Source of the DNA: Gamarada debralockiae
Taxonomy: Eukaryota > Ascomycota > Leotiomycetes > Helotiales > Hyphodiscaceae
Direction of reading: 5' to 3'
DNA: 64,000 nucleotides
Assembly: GCA_002803225.1 (NCBI GenBank)
Contig: NXFV01001257.1
Location: 124,001 to 188,000, forward strand
Shown here: positions 47,821 to 62,095 of the stretch, in pieces
How positions within the stretch are numbered: the first letter of the stretch is position 1
Layout: every line of letters begins with the position of its first letter
Notes under the pieces: generated by a model
Told to the model about the DNA's origin: nothing
Database searches by the model: none
What the model saw: the letters and a program-made list of their open reading frames with translations, nothing else
Translations under genes and position numbers: made by a program

Positions 47821-49175
47821 ATTCAATGGCTTGTGGCCGATAAATCGAGAACGCAAATGGGTATATAATTGAACTGGGACGCAAAAGAAGGCTTATTGCA
47901 GGGTAGGCTCATGCCCAAGGAGTGCCAATGCCTGGGGAAATGTATCCTCTGTTTCTCATATCTGCTCGTAGGGTATTGCAGCCCTCAATGGGCGTCTCTA
48001 GACCCTGTCTGCCTTCGATTCGAATATATTCCGATCGAGATGGGGCTTCGCAGATGGAGGAAGTGCAGAATCGAAATACTCGTTGAGGCGAGCCTTGGAC
48101 GTGGGGGCAGCGATCTGTCTGCCTCGTCGGGATTTTCTCGACTGGCCTTGTGAGGCTCCCGGCACGGCGAAGCTTGGAAAGATATATAGAGAATATCAGA
48201 GATGGAGAAGACGCCGACGATAATTCATGATAGATGCATGGCGAGGAGGGAGATGTGAAGATGGACAGCTGTTGATGGGGTTTGAGAGTTCAAGGATTCA
48301 TGGCGGCCTGCTTAACCCTGCGCTTGCGACGCCGCAAACAACGTTCATTGGACTATAACAGCACCAGGCGTCAAGTCAGCATACAATGCATATCACACCG
48401 TTTCTCGGCGTTATTTTTCGTATGTCTTTTTAATCACTGACTACAAGCTGCTGTGGTAGCTGATAGGTACATGGTTTATTGGGGGGCGATTGAAGACCCT
48501 ATTCATTAATAGACCAAAGAAATACATTTGGAAAGTTTGTTCGTATTAGTCTAGCGGTCAGAGAGGCTTTTGTTATCTTACTGTACGAGATGCGTAGCCT
48601 GTAGATCTTTACGGAAGGCACGCTGCAGCCTTGTAATTGGTGTGGAGCTGATTATTAGTCCACCAAGCCACGCACCCATCGTCAATCAGCCAAATTGGGA
48701 GCCACCTCTACACATGTGACAGGTTATATTACAGCTCCAATCCCATATTGCCAACAACGTCGTCTCGCCCTGCTCCGTAGCAGTTGGGGATGTTAATAAA
48801 GAGCAGTTGCTGAAGTGTGTTGGAATTTTGACCAGAAAGTTATGGACCTCCCACATTCACGCCCGAAGGAGAATGTCGCGGTGAGTAAACGGACAAGATT
48901 TAATCTCCTTGCTTCATAAATAGGCCGATACCATAGATTGAACCAGTCCTCGAAGGAAAGGGGGTAACGGCCAGAGTGTAGGCAAGTATGGATAGGAAAG
49001 ACAAGTTGGAGCACACGATCTTGCACTGGATGGTTGGATTTTGTTCTTCAATTCCATTGCTTGCACAGCCTATTTGTGAAAGAAGGAAGCCCAGGATACA
49101 TTGCAAAGAAAGACGTAACAAGCACCCATTTACTCGTCAGGAACTATTATCAAGTCAGCATAATATCGCCACAAA
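47821..49175. other. OGT promoter and RPL12 3' flank
   Basis: 1.35 kb without a supportable gene. Short open frames only. Confidence 0.35.
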
Positions 49176-49898
49176 TCAAGAGGAGGTCCTACTCTCAATC
49201 TCCCCGCTCTCAATGTCATCACTGATATCCTTTGGACTTCTTCCATCAACCTGGCAACCAACGCTGAATGCAGTTCCGAGAATCTCCTTAACCGTACCCT
49301 TCAACTCCTTCGCAAGCGACTTGAATCTCATTGTTCGCGCAATTTCGATGATCTCGTCGAGAGGAATGGACTTGCTGTGCTTAATGTTCTTCTCCTTCTT
49401 TCGGTCGCGCGGAGGCTCCTTCAAGGCCCTGATAACGAGGGATGATGCAGAGGGAACGACAGAGACGGCGGCTTGACGGTTTTGGATGGTGAGTCGGACT
49501 GTGACACGGAGACCCTTCTATAATACCCAATCCTGTCAGATCCTCACACATCAATCTTGGATGTTGGAATTATGCGTACCCAGTCACCTGTGGCCTTGGC
49601 GATATCTTCTCCGACCTTCTTTGGTGAGAGACCGAGGGGACCAATCTTGGGAGCCAGAGCAGAGGATGCTCCAACCTCACCACCAGTCGCTCTCAGGTGG
49701 CTGCAAAACATCCGTCAGCATGCTTCCTTCTTTTGCGGCCGTTTTTGTCCATTTCGTCGATGTGTTCCGTCTTCGAATCTCGAATCGTGGAGGTGTTGTA
49801 CTCACATAATCTTGATCTCATTGGGGTCGAGCTTGGGAGCTGCGAGGACATAAATTAGCTTGGAGATTATGCGCAGGGCTCGTAATTAACTTACGCAT
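49176..49898 (-). CDS. RPL12: 60S ribosomal protein L12 (uL11)
   Basis: uL11 protein at the base of the ribosomal stalk, in the GTPase-associated centre. Four exons (49898-49895, 49839-49806, 49700-49580, 49517-49176) give 166 aa, the expected size. Family blocks: [20 protein letters not shown], then [34 protein letters not shown] and [20 protein letters not shown]. The C-terminus reads [13 protein letters not shown]. The first coding exon is only ATGC. CACGTG lies at 50021-50026, 123 bp upstream of the ATG. Confidence 0.95.
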
Positions 49899-50436
49899 GA
49901 TGGCGGTTTATTGAGACAGACTCGATCGTTGGTGTTGCGAATTCGAGATTCGAGATGATTTTCGTTGGAAATTTACCCTGTGTGGGCGTAATTTTTAGCG
50001 AGTGCACTAACAGCGTAGATCACGTGTTGGGCAAGCACGCAAGGCTGCGAGAGCAGAACGAGGCTGAAGCGAGGGTAAAACGGGGTTTCGTACTGCGATA
50101 TATGAAGTTAAGGTGAAAACGCAGTTCATTGCTGGCTCAAGCAAGGAGGTATTTTCGCGAGGGATTTGCCACTGCTATTTCAGGTCCGTCTTTCAACCCT
50201 CCTTTCAAGGTCCGAGACCTTTGAAATTGCCTTTGCAAGACAGACTCGCATTTTAGTTTGATTCAAAGTCACTTCAAATTACCGTGCCTTCTCCAATTAC
50301 TGAGAGCTGTAGATTTGGCAATGATCTATAGCTATTACTTTCCCATGGTATTTGATACTCGTTTTTATGCACCAACCACGTCATGTTTAGGCCATCAAAT
50401 TGCGTCAATTCCTAGCTCTCAAGATCCACTACTTCC
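49899..50436 (-). promoter_or_regulatory. RPL12 promoter region with CACGTG
   Basis: 538 bp between the RPL12 start and the Sec23 3' end. It contains CACGTG at 50021-50026 (minus context CAACACGTGATCTACGC). Only the hexamer and a few flanking bases match the RPS18/RPL17 block. No gene recognised. Confidence 0.45.
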
Positions 50437-53048
<2,612 letters not shown>

Positions 53049-53922
53049 GGTTGATTGTCGTGAGGGTGTAGCAGATGTACAGTCCGTATCAGGCTTGTGC
53101 TCCAAATGTTGTGCGATTGATCGAAGGGTGGAAAGGTGAACAGAGCCTCGGTGTGGCTGCAAGAAATTGCAGGCTTAAAGAACAGGAGTTGTCAGGTAGA
53201 GAGAGGACAGGTTGCGGAGCCAGAAACTGGCGATGTACTAGGTACGATCTAAATTGTAATTGCTAGGTGTTCTGAAAGCTCGACTTGAACTTTGGGACAG
53301 TTCTCCATTAAAACCTAGCGTAGATCCTAAGGCACAAAATCAGGCACCACAAACATAATTCTGCGAATTTAAAATTCTCGTCCTTTTTGTTTCTTCAACA
53401 AAACAACGACGGTTTACAAAATTACTTATTACTTCGACAGCATCTATTCACAGAGTTGATGATGTTGTTTTCGCGCTGTCGGAGAGGACTTTGACCCGTT
53501 GCTGGGCGCCTGGCTTCGACGGGGTCGTTTCGACTTCATTGAGAATTTGGGAATCAGCTGAGGTTACATGCACGATGGGATGGTATTGCATTGACAAGAC
53601 GAGAAAGGGTGGATTGCGATTTGAATAAAGGCTATGCAGTGACCTGGATGCTTCAATGCACGGCGGCAGACATCACAGACAAGCTGCACGACTCTTTCTC
53701 GACCAAGGTCACAAACAAGAAACATCCAGCTGGAGACAACAGGATATTCATTCCTTTATGTCCCAGTCGAATCATATTGGTTTAGGTTTTTAGAAGTGTC
53801 TTCAGTACAGTTGCTAAGTTATTCAAGCAGTTAGACTTCAATTGAGTGGAGAGCATCGTCAACATGGTATTCATATACAATCAAACCTCTCCTCACCTCA
53901 ACACCTCATGGCCACAAATTTC
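53049..53922. other. Sec23 promoter and hydrolase 3' flank
   Basis: About 870 bp without a supportable gene. A short frame at 53591-53785 lacks recognisable features. Confidence 0.35.
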
Positions 53923-54969
53923 CTATCCAAAGAACTCCTTCAGGACCCCAACAGCCTTCGCCGGACTCCCCCTCATCTCAACATTACACAAAACCTCATG
54001 TCCCACACCCTCTAACACCACACTCTTCGTACCCTTAACAACTCTGTCCAACTCCCTCATACCCACGCGATTATACTCCGGACTCTTCTCCCCACTCAAC
54101 AACAACACCTTCCTCTTACCATCTCCCGCCACGTCCTCAAACCTCTTTGAAGAGCCCACCATATGTTCCGCGAGTGCAAAATCATATCTGAGCAAAGGCG
54201 CCATGTCAACCATCGTTGACTTTCCCTTATCCCCTTTCCCCTTCTTCGAATCCTTTCCCTTCCGGTTCTGCATCCACAACATCAACTCCGTCAACGCCCT
54301 CATAACCACCTTCGGCATCCACAGCGGCCCCAACTGGACAGCCCTCATCGCCTCGATCAACGCACCGCACACATCACCCCTCGCCATCGCATCCTCATTT
54401 GCTCTGAGTAACTTGAAATCAATGCCCATTTCCAGCTCCTCGAAAATAAGCGGAGGTTCGAAAATCACGATCTTCTTCACAGTAGAGTGGAAGGCGGGGA
54501 AAAGACTGGGGGCGGAGATGCAGGCTTGAAGGGTGAGGCACGCACCTGAGGAGAGGGCAAGAATATATGAAGCTTGCGTGGCTTTGATGACAAGTTCGAT
54601 ATCCGAGAGCTCGGTCGAGAGAACACCGGCTGTGAAAGCCGGGTTGTAGGTCCGATGGACTTGCTGCCCTCCTATCGTCATTTGCAATTCTGCACTTGTG
54701 TCGGAGATTGGGAGGACAACCTCCAGCTCCGTGACGGATTTGGGGTATGGTCCAGAGAGACCACGACCTCGTCTCGATAGCAAGTACACCGTATAACTCC
54801 CCGCCAACAGCTCCGCGAGTTCCAGTTGCGTGAGCGCATATGAACCAGCGCCATGCAAGACCAGAAGTCCCGGCCCTTTACCAATGCTATAGTAACTCAG
54901 TGTCGATCCATCGTTCGTCGGCAATGTATGCTTCGTCAATTCCCCTTTCCCTTCAACCTTAGAAGCCAT
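53923..54969 (-). CDS. Alpha/beta hydrolase fold protein
   Basis: Single-exon ORF of 348 aa from ATG (MASKVEGKGELTKHTLP). Alpha/beta hydrolase features: strand and oxyanion segment GPGLLVLHGAGSYALTQLEL, then YTVYLLSRRGRGLSGPYP, a nucleophile elbow ILALSSGACLTLQA (A-x-S-x-G rather than G-x-S-x-G), an acidic position near LLLSGEKSPEYN, and the catalytic-type histidine in LEGVGHEVLCN. A Lys/Gly-rich insert (RKGKDSKKGKGDKGKS) lies in the lid region. The substrate cannot be read from the sequence. It appears intact, unlike the genes to its right. Confidence 0.85.
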   Translation of the reverse strand: MASKVEGKGELTKHTLPTNDGSTLSYYSIGKGPGLLVLHGAGSYALTQLELAELLAGSYTVYLLSRRGRGLSGPYPKSVTELEVVLPISDTSAELQMTIGGQQVHRTYNPAFTAGVLSTELSDIELVIKATQASYILALSSGACLTLQACISAPSLFPAFHSTVKKIVIFEPPLIFEELEMGIDFKLLRANEDAMARGDVCGALIEAMRAVQLGPLWMPKVVMRALTELMLWMQNRKGKDSKKGKGDKGKSTMVDMAPLLRYDFALAEHMVGSSKRFEDVAGDGKRKVLLLSGEKSPEYNRVGMRELDRVVKGTKSVVLEGVGHEVLCNVEMRGSPAKAVGVLKEFFG

Positions 54970-55597
54970 CTTCGTCCGATATCAAGATTCAGGCGATCAA
55001 GTAACAACAGTCTCCAACAGAGTCAAAGATCAAGTTACACAGCATCCAGCAGCAGAAATCAAGGAGTGATCCAAGGAAGGTGCATTTAGGTCTCTCCAGA
55101 ATCGACGTGACGGTCGTGTTGTTATATTGAAGATATCGAACTAGCAACTCGATATTTGTGAGTTTCAGAGAAGCAGGCAGCGATGAATACACTCGGGTCA
55201 TCTATCTGGTCTGGTGGTACAAAGGCGCGCCTTGCGGGATGTCCCCAGGTTTTCTTTGTGTTGATTGGTCGGTTGTTCATTATGGCTTGGAAGTATTAGC
55301 CACGCCGCGTCAGCCTTGTGCGAATTTATATTGCTGTCTTTGATACTTTATATTGGGTTGTGGTTTTGCTTGAGTGACTGGAGGTCGGCGATGAAGGGAG
55401 ATGCTCCATCTACTGTCAATTTCCGAAATCCACGAATTCCCTCAACTATTTCTTTTCATCCGAAAGCACTAGATATTGTACAAAGTTGTAGAGAAATATC
55501 ATGCTCTAACTCCCATTTCCCATTTTCTAACTCTCTCATCTATTTCCTTCTATCCAAAAGCACTAAGTATCAAAGTAAAAAAAAGAAACTATACTCA
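54970..55597. other. Intergenic region
   Basis: About 630 bp between the hydrolase start and the broken SDR gene. No feature recognised. Confidence 0.35.
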
Positions 55598-56863
55598 TCA
55601 AACTACCTCGACACAATCATTCAGTGAAGACCTCCCAGCCTCAATATCCTCAAAAGCCTTCAGTATGTGCTCCACAACCATCCTTCCCAACCCCTCCGCG
55701 TTGACTTTCCTAAACACCTTCTCGCTCTCCAAAGCCTCATTGTTCCAATTAACCCTGTAATGCCCACCACCGACACCATCTCTTCGAGAGGCCCCCAGAT
55801 CCCCGCTTGGCAGGGTCCCTTCCGTATCCCGCGCAGGATACCTCGACCCTGCAAGATACAGAACCCTATTCCACACCACAACTCCAACAACGGCCTCAGC
55901 ACCCACAACATCCACCGAAACTACGACGGCAATCTCTTATCTCCAAAGCCCTCCGTCATCACCAAGGACGGATAATAGTATGTCAAACTCAATTCCCCTT
56001 CATACTTCTGAGTGAGATATTCCATGAAGAAGGTTGTGAAATAAGCGGCGTGCGAGCCCATGTTCATGAATCTGTAGTTTTGGGGGGAGCGGAGGGACTG
56101 GGGGTTTTAGTCGTGGGATGTAAGAGGTGGAAGGGGAGAAATGAGAGGGGTTAAGGTAGAGGGGAAGGGAGTAGAAAATACGTACGAGGTCAGTGGCAAA
56201 GGTCTTATCTTCCCTTCCAGGCCCAAATACTGAGACGATGTGCGCCCCACTCGGAAGTGTCGAAGACAAAAGTATCGGCGGCAGAGAGATGATGAAGCAC
56301 ATACATGAATAGTAGAGCAGGGAGAGGAGGGTGTCCAGTCATTCTGTCGTCTCTGTTCTTATGTTAGCACGCATCTCCCGCCAAACAGGAACAGACAGGG
56401 AATAAGTTACCTTTCCGCTTCTCAAAAGCTAGAGAAGCGTGCGTCATAACCAGGAAACCCACTCTCACCCTCCTTCTCGTTCCCTCTTTTCCTCCAACTC
56501 CTTAATCACTTCACAAATCTGGTCAACATTCTTCAAAATCGCCAAATCCTGCGCTTTGACAAACCGAAACTGACCACCCGGACACAAGGTCTTACACTCA
56601 GCAATAACTGTAAAACTATCAGGGTCAACTTTTCTCGCAAATCTCAAGAGAAACGCAGCTGAAAACTTACTTTGTTCCGCAGCAGCGCTGTTTCGACTGA
56701 TGATATGAGCTCTTAACCCTTTCCCATCCCTCCCGTGAGATGTGGCTAGTGCTTTTGGGGAATACTGTCCTATGCCAGAAATGGCGCCGACGAAGACTGC
56801 GACCAGGGGGTGGGTCTGTGTGAGCTTAGTGTTGGCTGCAAGGACTGCTGCTAAGTTCACCAT
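55598..56863 (-). pseudogene. Broken short-chain dehydrogenase/reductase gene
   Basis: It resembles fungal SDR proteins (NAD(P)-dependent oxidoreductases). The ATG at 56863 opens with a cofactor motif AVFVGAISGIGQYSPKALA. A 5' intron rejoins IAECKTLCPGGQFRFVKAQD. The frame then fails. VGFLVMTHASLAFEKRK lies in another frame than the preceding exon (shift near 56470; the old frame stops at 56465). FMNMGSHAAYFTTFFMEYL continues to a TAG at 55921-55923, where family context suggests Trp before FRW. A second shift near 55870 is needed to reach LYLAGSRYPARD and the well-kept C-terminus GASRRDGVGGGHYR. One or two lesions could be missed introns, but not the TAG plus the shift. Substrate unknown. 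Confidence 0.7.
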
Positions 56864-57589
56864 CGTCGTTGCTAGGAGAGGGGTGATAAACGGTGGATGG
56901 TAGATGGTGGATCGGAGGTGAGAGCTGGAGAGCTGGGAGGAGGTTATCGAGGAGAGAGTTGATTGAGATGAGATGGGGATGGGGATGAAAGATGGAGTGA
57001 TGGGTAATGAAGACCTGAGAAGGGAGAAGGAGAGGTCTATATACTTCCTCCATTCCTTGACTTAAAGAATCTCTCGCATTCGTCTAAATTGCGCCTCGTC
57101 TTTCTCCTCACACTGGAGACGAAGACTGCCGGGCCCAATACACCTGTAACTCCCTCCATGACTCGACAACAATTGCATCGTGAAAGGCACAGCATGAAGT
57201 CCAAAGAAGCTTCACATCAACATATGTCGACAAGGAACTAGCCGCAATCCCATTCGCTTCTGTCCTCGCCGATGCCTCAGAAATCGATTGGTTGGTATCC
57301 CTGTGGACTCCTGAACGATTTCCAACTAACCTCGAGTCGTATTTGATTTGCTGGTGGACGATTGATGGTTGCTAGCTTTGTGTCAATGTCCGAGAGGGTG
57401 AGTTGAGCTTCACATGAATGACTGATGTAGAAAAGCAAGCTACTTTTGACAACCGCCTCTTGGTAAAAGACATTGGTATTTCCTCATGTGTATCTAGCTA
57501 TCTCCCCTCTTACACGCACCTCCCATCCTCCTATTCCCTCTCCCAGAAAACCCATCACTCATCTCATCGATAAGCAACATTACCCACCC
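56864..57589. other. Intergenic region
   Basis: About 730 bp between the SDR and CAS1 pseudogenes. The left part would have been the SDR promoter. No gene recognised. Confidence 0.35.
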
Positions 57590-60260
57590 ACAACCCCACC
57601 AAAATCAACCCCAACCTTCACCTTAAATCCTCCGTCACCCCTCACAACCAAACTAACACACCTCGCCGTCCTCGATTTCCCAATCTCAAACCTCAGATCC
57701 TTTGACAGCGTACCATCTCCATCCATCATGTTCGGTAAGAGGTACGGGCTCTCCTTAGAACTCGCCCAGCCAAGTCTTCAGGTAGTTGACAAATTGGGTG
57801 GGCTGCCGACCATCATCACAACCCAACTCGTTAACCTCTGCGTCGAACCAGCCATCCCCCAGCTCACCCAAAGGAAAATAGGGGCGAGTATGGCAGCTTC
57901 CGTCCAACACCCCAAAGACGTATCCTTAGTAATCTTCTAGTCTCGCCCGCGAGCCAGATATGGTACTGCAGGGCATAAGTGTCAAGCGAGCAGCGGCCCA
58001 ACCAAGTAAAGATAGCGGAATGATAATTCTGGAGAAAACGATGCGAGTTGCGTAGTGTAACGAAGGAGAGGATGGGTATGAAAGAGATGTAAGGCTGCCA
58101 CCAGCTATAGTCTTCTTTATTCGGTAAGCGTCTCGTGAGGATCCAGAAATCGGGGAGGAGAATGAGTGATGTGAGGATGGTGAGGGTTTTGGAGAGGCGG
58201 GGATATGTGATGGTGATGTTGAGGATGGGGTCGATAATGTTCTTTGGGGTTGCGGCGGCGGAATGAAGACGGGAGGAGCGGTGGTACAGGGCTGCGCGGA
58301 TCACGCCGATGTAGACGATGTACATGTCAAGGAATGGCCTGAATCGCCATTCGTTCATGTCCCAGGATATAGCGCAGTAAGTTTGAGGAAGAAGGAAAGT
58401 AACTCCAGTATTCCAGGTATCATCGTAAATGCAGTCGTAAGTGCGGAAAGTATGATCTTTCGAAAAGGAAATTGAGGTGTGAGTTGTGTAAGCGTCCGGC
58501 CTGAGCGTAAAGTATATGACGAGGAACCAGAAGCTGACTAGGGGAGCGAAGTAGTAGAAGATGTAATCAGAGCGCATCATGTAAGATAATGCACAGCTGA
58601 GCAGATTCAGTCTAACCAACACTCCTGTTACTCTTCTCAGAGAGTAGTCTTCCCTTCCAGAAAGTAGAGAGTGCGGCCGAAACCTGTCATAAAGAGATAT
58701 GATGCGACAAGCAGTCGAATAATCTCGTATATCTAGAGAGTCGTGGAGCTGTGTGCATAGTGGTAGATCAGAAGGATGAATTGCATCCGCCCTTTCCATT
58801 CATCGGTTTGGTCGTGAGAGAGGAATACTTGTTCTTTGGGCTTCAAAGCTGTCTTGTGGTTTGTGGCTCTCTTATTGACACGATATCAGCAATGGCAACA
58901 ACCACGCATGCAATGAGAAAATTCTCTTCGACGAAATTGCTTCTGTTCATTTTCAAACACCTGGGTACGGTCTGCGTAGAAGCAGAAGCAGACGACTAGA
59001 CCAAAGGCCACGAGGGCATTCAGGATATCTGCCGAAAGAAGCAAACGACTAACTCTCAAGACGTGCTTCCAGCGGATAAAAGGGAGTGCTGGGAGCATGA
59101 ACATTCCACCGAGAAGAATGATCCATTGGGCGGGGCCAGGTTGCTTGTAATTACTACAGCAAGTCCGATTGAAAGGATGGCCTTTGGAAGCAGCATCAGC
59201 ATTACAATGCAAGTTCAAAAGACATCTGCTTTGCGATGAGCAACGTTATCCACAACATGAAGTCCACTCTCCTCGTACTCGCCACGACCAGCCCAGGTCA
59301 TCAAAGAGCAGCTCCAAACAACATCGGCGCTCGAGTATGCCAGACTTGTTGGAGATAGTCGTTCATCTGATCGATCTTTCGGGAGTGATTGTCTCTTCTC
59401 GAGACGGAGATAGAGCCTGATACCACGGAACTTGGGCCGGCGCTAGGAGCAAGAAGTTTGGCGAGTACTTTCGGGAAGGGAAACGGCGGGAGATGGGTAA
59501 CATAGCATTACCTTCTTTAGCATGATCCATGTATAGAACCACATTGTCGATTGAGTCTCTGAAATCTTTGTGGAAATTCTCTTGTCCACACGCGCATACC
59601 ATAGCCCAGGGGCTCCAAGTAAATCAACCTAGCACTTTCGTCTGCTTCACTCCCATCCAGTTCTGGATCTGGTCTGAACTTCTTCAACTCGAGGTCCAGG
59701 CCAGTGGAGTTCAAGAAGGAATTCTAAATAAACTGGTCTGTGGCTCCAGCAGACGTGAATTCGAGATCTTTATGCTTCTCGTTCATATCTAACATCTCTG
59801 TGATATCTTCCTCCGCCCTTTCTCGATCCATCTTGTCCGCAACTGCCCAGAAAGCCTGACGTGTAGTAGAATCCTCAATGAACACCAGTCTCCGCTGACG
59901 AAAGCATTGCTGTATATCCTTCTTCTTGTATTCGTGCATTATATATCCTGGCGGCTGTCAATTTTGGAAGGAGTTCTGAGAGTGGCCCGGGATCTAGCCA
60001 CTGGCCTTTATTGAGGAGGGCGGCGCATTTGTAGGGATCTGAGATATCTACAACGAGGAAAGTTTGTTAGCATCGTGTTCTGGGGTTGTTTGGCAAAAAT
60101 GGGACAAACCCAGCCAGCAGTATCTGTAGATGACGCCTACTATGACAATGGCGAGAAGAGCTTGGAGGATTCGCTCGACGGCATTCGTTGCTCGAGTAGA
60201 GGTCGAAGGGATGGAGATCTTGGGTTATAGCATTTCACCTCACACCGTTCAGGTAGTCCG
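57590..60260 (-). pseudogene. Broken CAS1-type polysaccharide O-acetyltransferase
   Basis: Fungal CAS1-family proteins join an N-terminal PC-esterase-like domain to a multi-membrane-span acyltransferase domain that O-acetylates polysaccharide. In order along the minus strand: an N-terminal membrane helix (ALLAIVIVGVIYRYCWL); DPYKCAALLNKGQWLDP; QPPGYIMHEYKKKDIQQCF; LVFIEDSTTRQAFWAVADK, where the family normally has GDST; APAQVPWYQALSPS; NLHCNADAASKGHPFNRTCC; several membrane spans (SYMMRSDYIFYYFAPLVSFW); EWRFRPFLDMYIVYIG; and LQYHIWLAGETRR. Lesions: TGA at 59958-59960 (expected Trp), TAG at 59724-59726 (expected Trp), frameshifts near 59600, a compensating pair around 58380-58470, and another near 57890 before FLWVSW. 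Clearly non-functional as a single protein. Ends are approximate. Confidence 0.75.
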
Positions 60261-60563
60261 TGAGGATCTACACCGGACGGTGCCTTTCTCCAGATGGAAG
60301 CAGAATCAACGAGTGAATTGCAAGACACTACTGAGCAAATGACGGAGAGAACAATACTTAAGAAGTTGCATGCCAAGGGGAGTAGCTTCTGTGAGCTTCT
60401 TGGCAGGTGCATCCAAGATTGCTCTGGCAGCGGCAGCGGCATGGCGGATACGTTGTATCGGTCCGCAAGCACCTGCCCACCCGAGCTACATCCCGCTTTC
60501 CAAGAAGCAGGTGATAACAGTGTGATGACGATGTCCTTTCCAGTCTCGCAGGCACCGCTGAGC

Positions 60564-61979
60564 CTGTCCGGACACGCTAAAATTAGCCGAACCCAAAAAA
60601 ACCTCGATTTTAAATACAACCCTTACTTCAATATGTAATTATGGCCCGTTCTAGAGATCACGCATTTTACTCCTCCCTATACTACGAAGCCTGCAGATTA
60701 CACAACTAAAAAGAGGATACGATTTTTCGACGCTTACGATCGACGAGGGCCTGACGAATCAACGCGTTCGGTCGTAGCCGATTTGGGCATAGGGGAGACT
60801 CAAGCATACGAATGGCTCCACGAAAGGGAAGAGATAGGGGCGCCCACATATCGACAGAGTCACAGGAGGATGAAGAAGCCTGGGTCGAAGCTAAAGATCA
60901 CAAAAGAGCAGTGTAAGATACTTGTTTCGCCGTCTAGAAACCCTGCCCGTGATTAGCTATATAAAGCACAGATAGAATATTATAATATCAAGGGATCCAC
61001 GTGTCAACTGAAAAGGAGACTTAAGGCAAAGACAAAAGGTAGTCGGCGCTATAAACAGGCATATGTTCGCAAGGAGATAAAGCCTCACAACTTGCGCGGG
61101 CGGACGGGCTATAGTTACAGGCATAAGGACAAGTCTATCAACGATTTCTAGCAATATCTTCTTTACAAACAAGACGTACATAGATCCTTTTCATCTTGTT
61201 CTCAAGGCTGGATCTTATGTAAGAAAGTATACTAGACAGACCCTAAAAATATCTAGTAAAGGCCAGAGAAAATAGGGGTTAAGTTGCACATTACAGCTTA
61301 GTGTAATTAGCACGCGAAAGCTGAGAAATTAGAGTTTTATAACAATGAAAACGACTCGATCATTAAACCTAAAAAGCCTCCAAAGCAGCGCGCAAGGAAA
61401 TACAAGGCACTAGAGGAATATCAAGCTCGGATTGATGAGTGGGAAGCGTCCATTGGTCACGAGGCAGAACTCAAGCCAAAGAGTAATTCCATGACCCAGA
61501 AGTACTATTGCGACCGTCTGCTTCTTGCCTATATCGAAGCTATTCATAATGCTCGATCTATAGATAAAGGATGGCCAAATCTTTGGGTTTTGCAAGAGGA
61601 TAATGATTTCATCCTACGGACACAAGAAACCACGCCTAGCTCAACGCATTAAAGCTGCTAATTGTATTAAAACCCTGGTCCACCCTGCGCAATAACCAGA
61701 TCTAAACCCAATAGAAGCTTGTTGGAATATTCTAAAGATTTGAATACGCCGGCGCACTTGGAAATCTCTCGAGGAGCTAAAGAAGGTTTTGCAAGATAAA
61801 TGGAGTAAGATTACGATAGAGAAGGTTCACGCGCATATCGCAGAGATGCTTGAGCGATGTGAATCACTTAAATTCAGGTGGGAAACCTATTAAAAGCGAT
61901 TTGTGGTGATATAGAGTAGAAAATCGATCATTTTGACCCCTATTTTGATGACCCGGCAGAATTTCGGCTGTCCGGACAG
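60564..61979 (+). mobile_element. Degenerate Tc1/mariner transposon
   Basis: A 1,416-bp relic bounded by imperfect inverted ends (CTGTCCGGACACGCTAAAAT at the left; CCGAAATT..CTGTCCGGACAG in inverse sense at the right). Translation gives ordered transposase pieces: VADLGIGETQAYEWLHE, SHRRMKKPGSKLKITKEQC, RRYKQAYVRKEIKPHNLR, then LPKPKSN-type linker, VLQEDNDF, and PDLNPIEACWNILK with the late acidic motif. The frame has many stops. Several fall where Trp or Gln is expected (TAG for TGG or CAG), the C-to-T pattern of RIP. No clear TA target duplication seen. It sits beside the broken CAS1 gene. Confidence 0.8.
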
Positions 61980-62095
61980 ACTCGACACGTTTGGGAAACT
62001 GATGACTCAGCGGAAACAACGAATTCTCAAGCACAGTTTGGGAATTCACAACTCACTCATTTACACAGCCGTCCTAGTAATGCATTATTTAACCA
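61980..62095. other. Short flank of the transposon
   Basis: About 115 bp to the right of the Tc1 relic. No feature. Confidence 0.3.
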
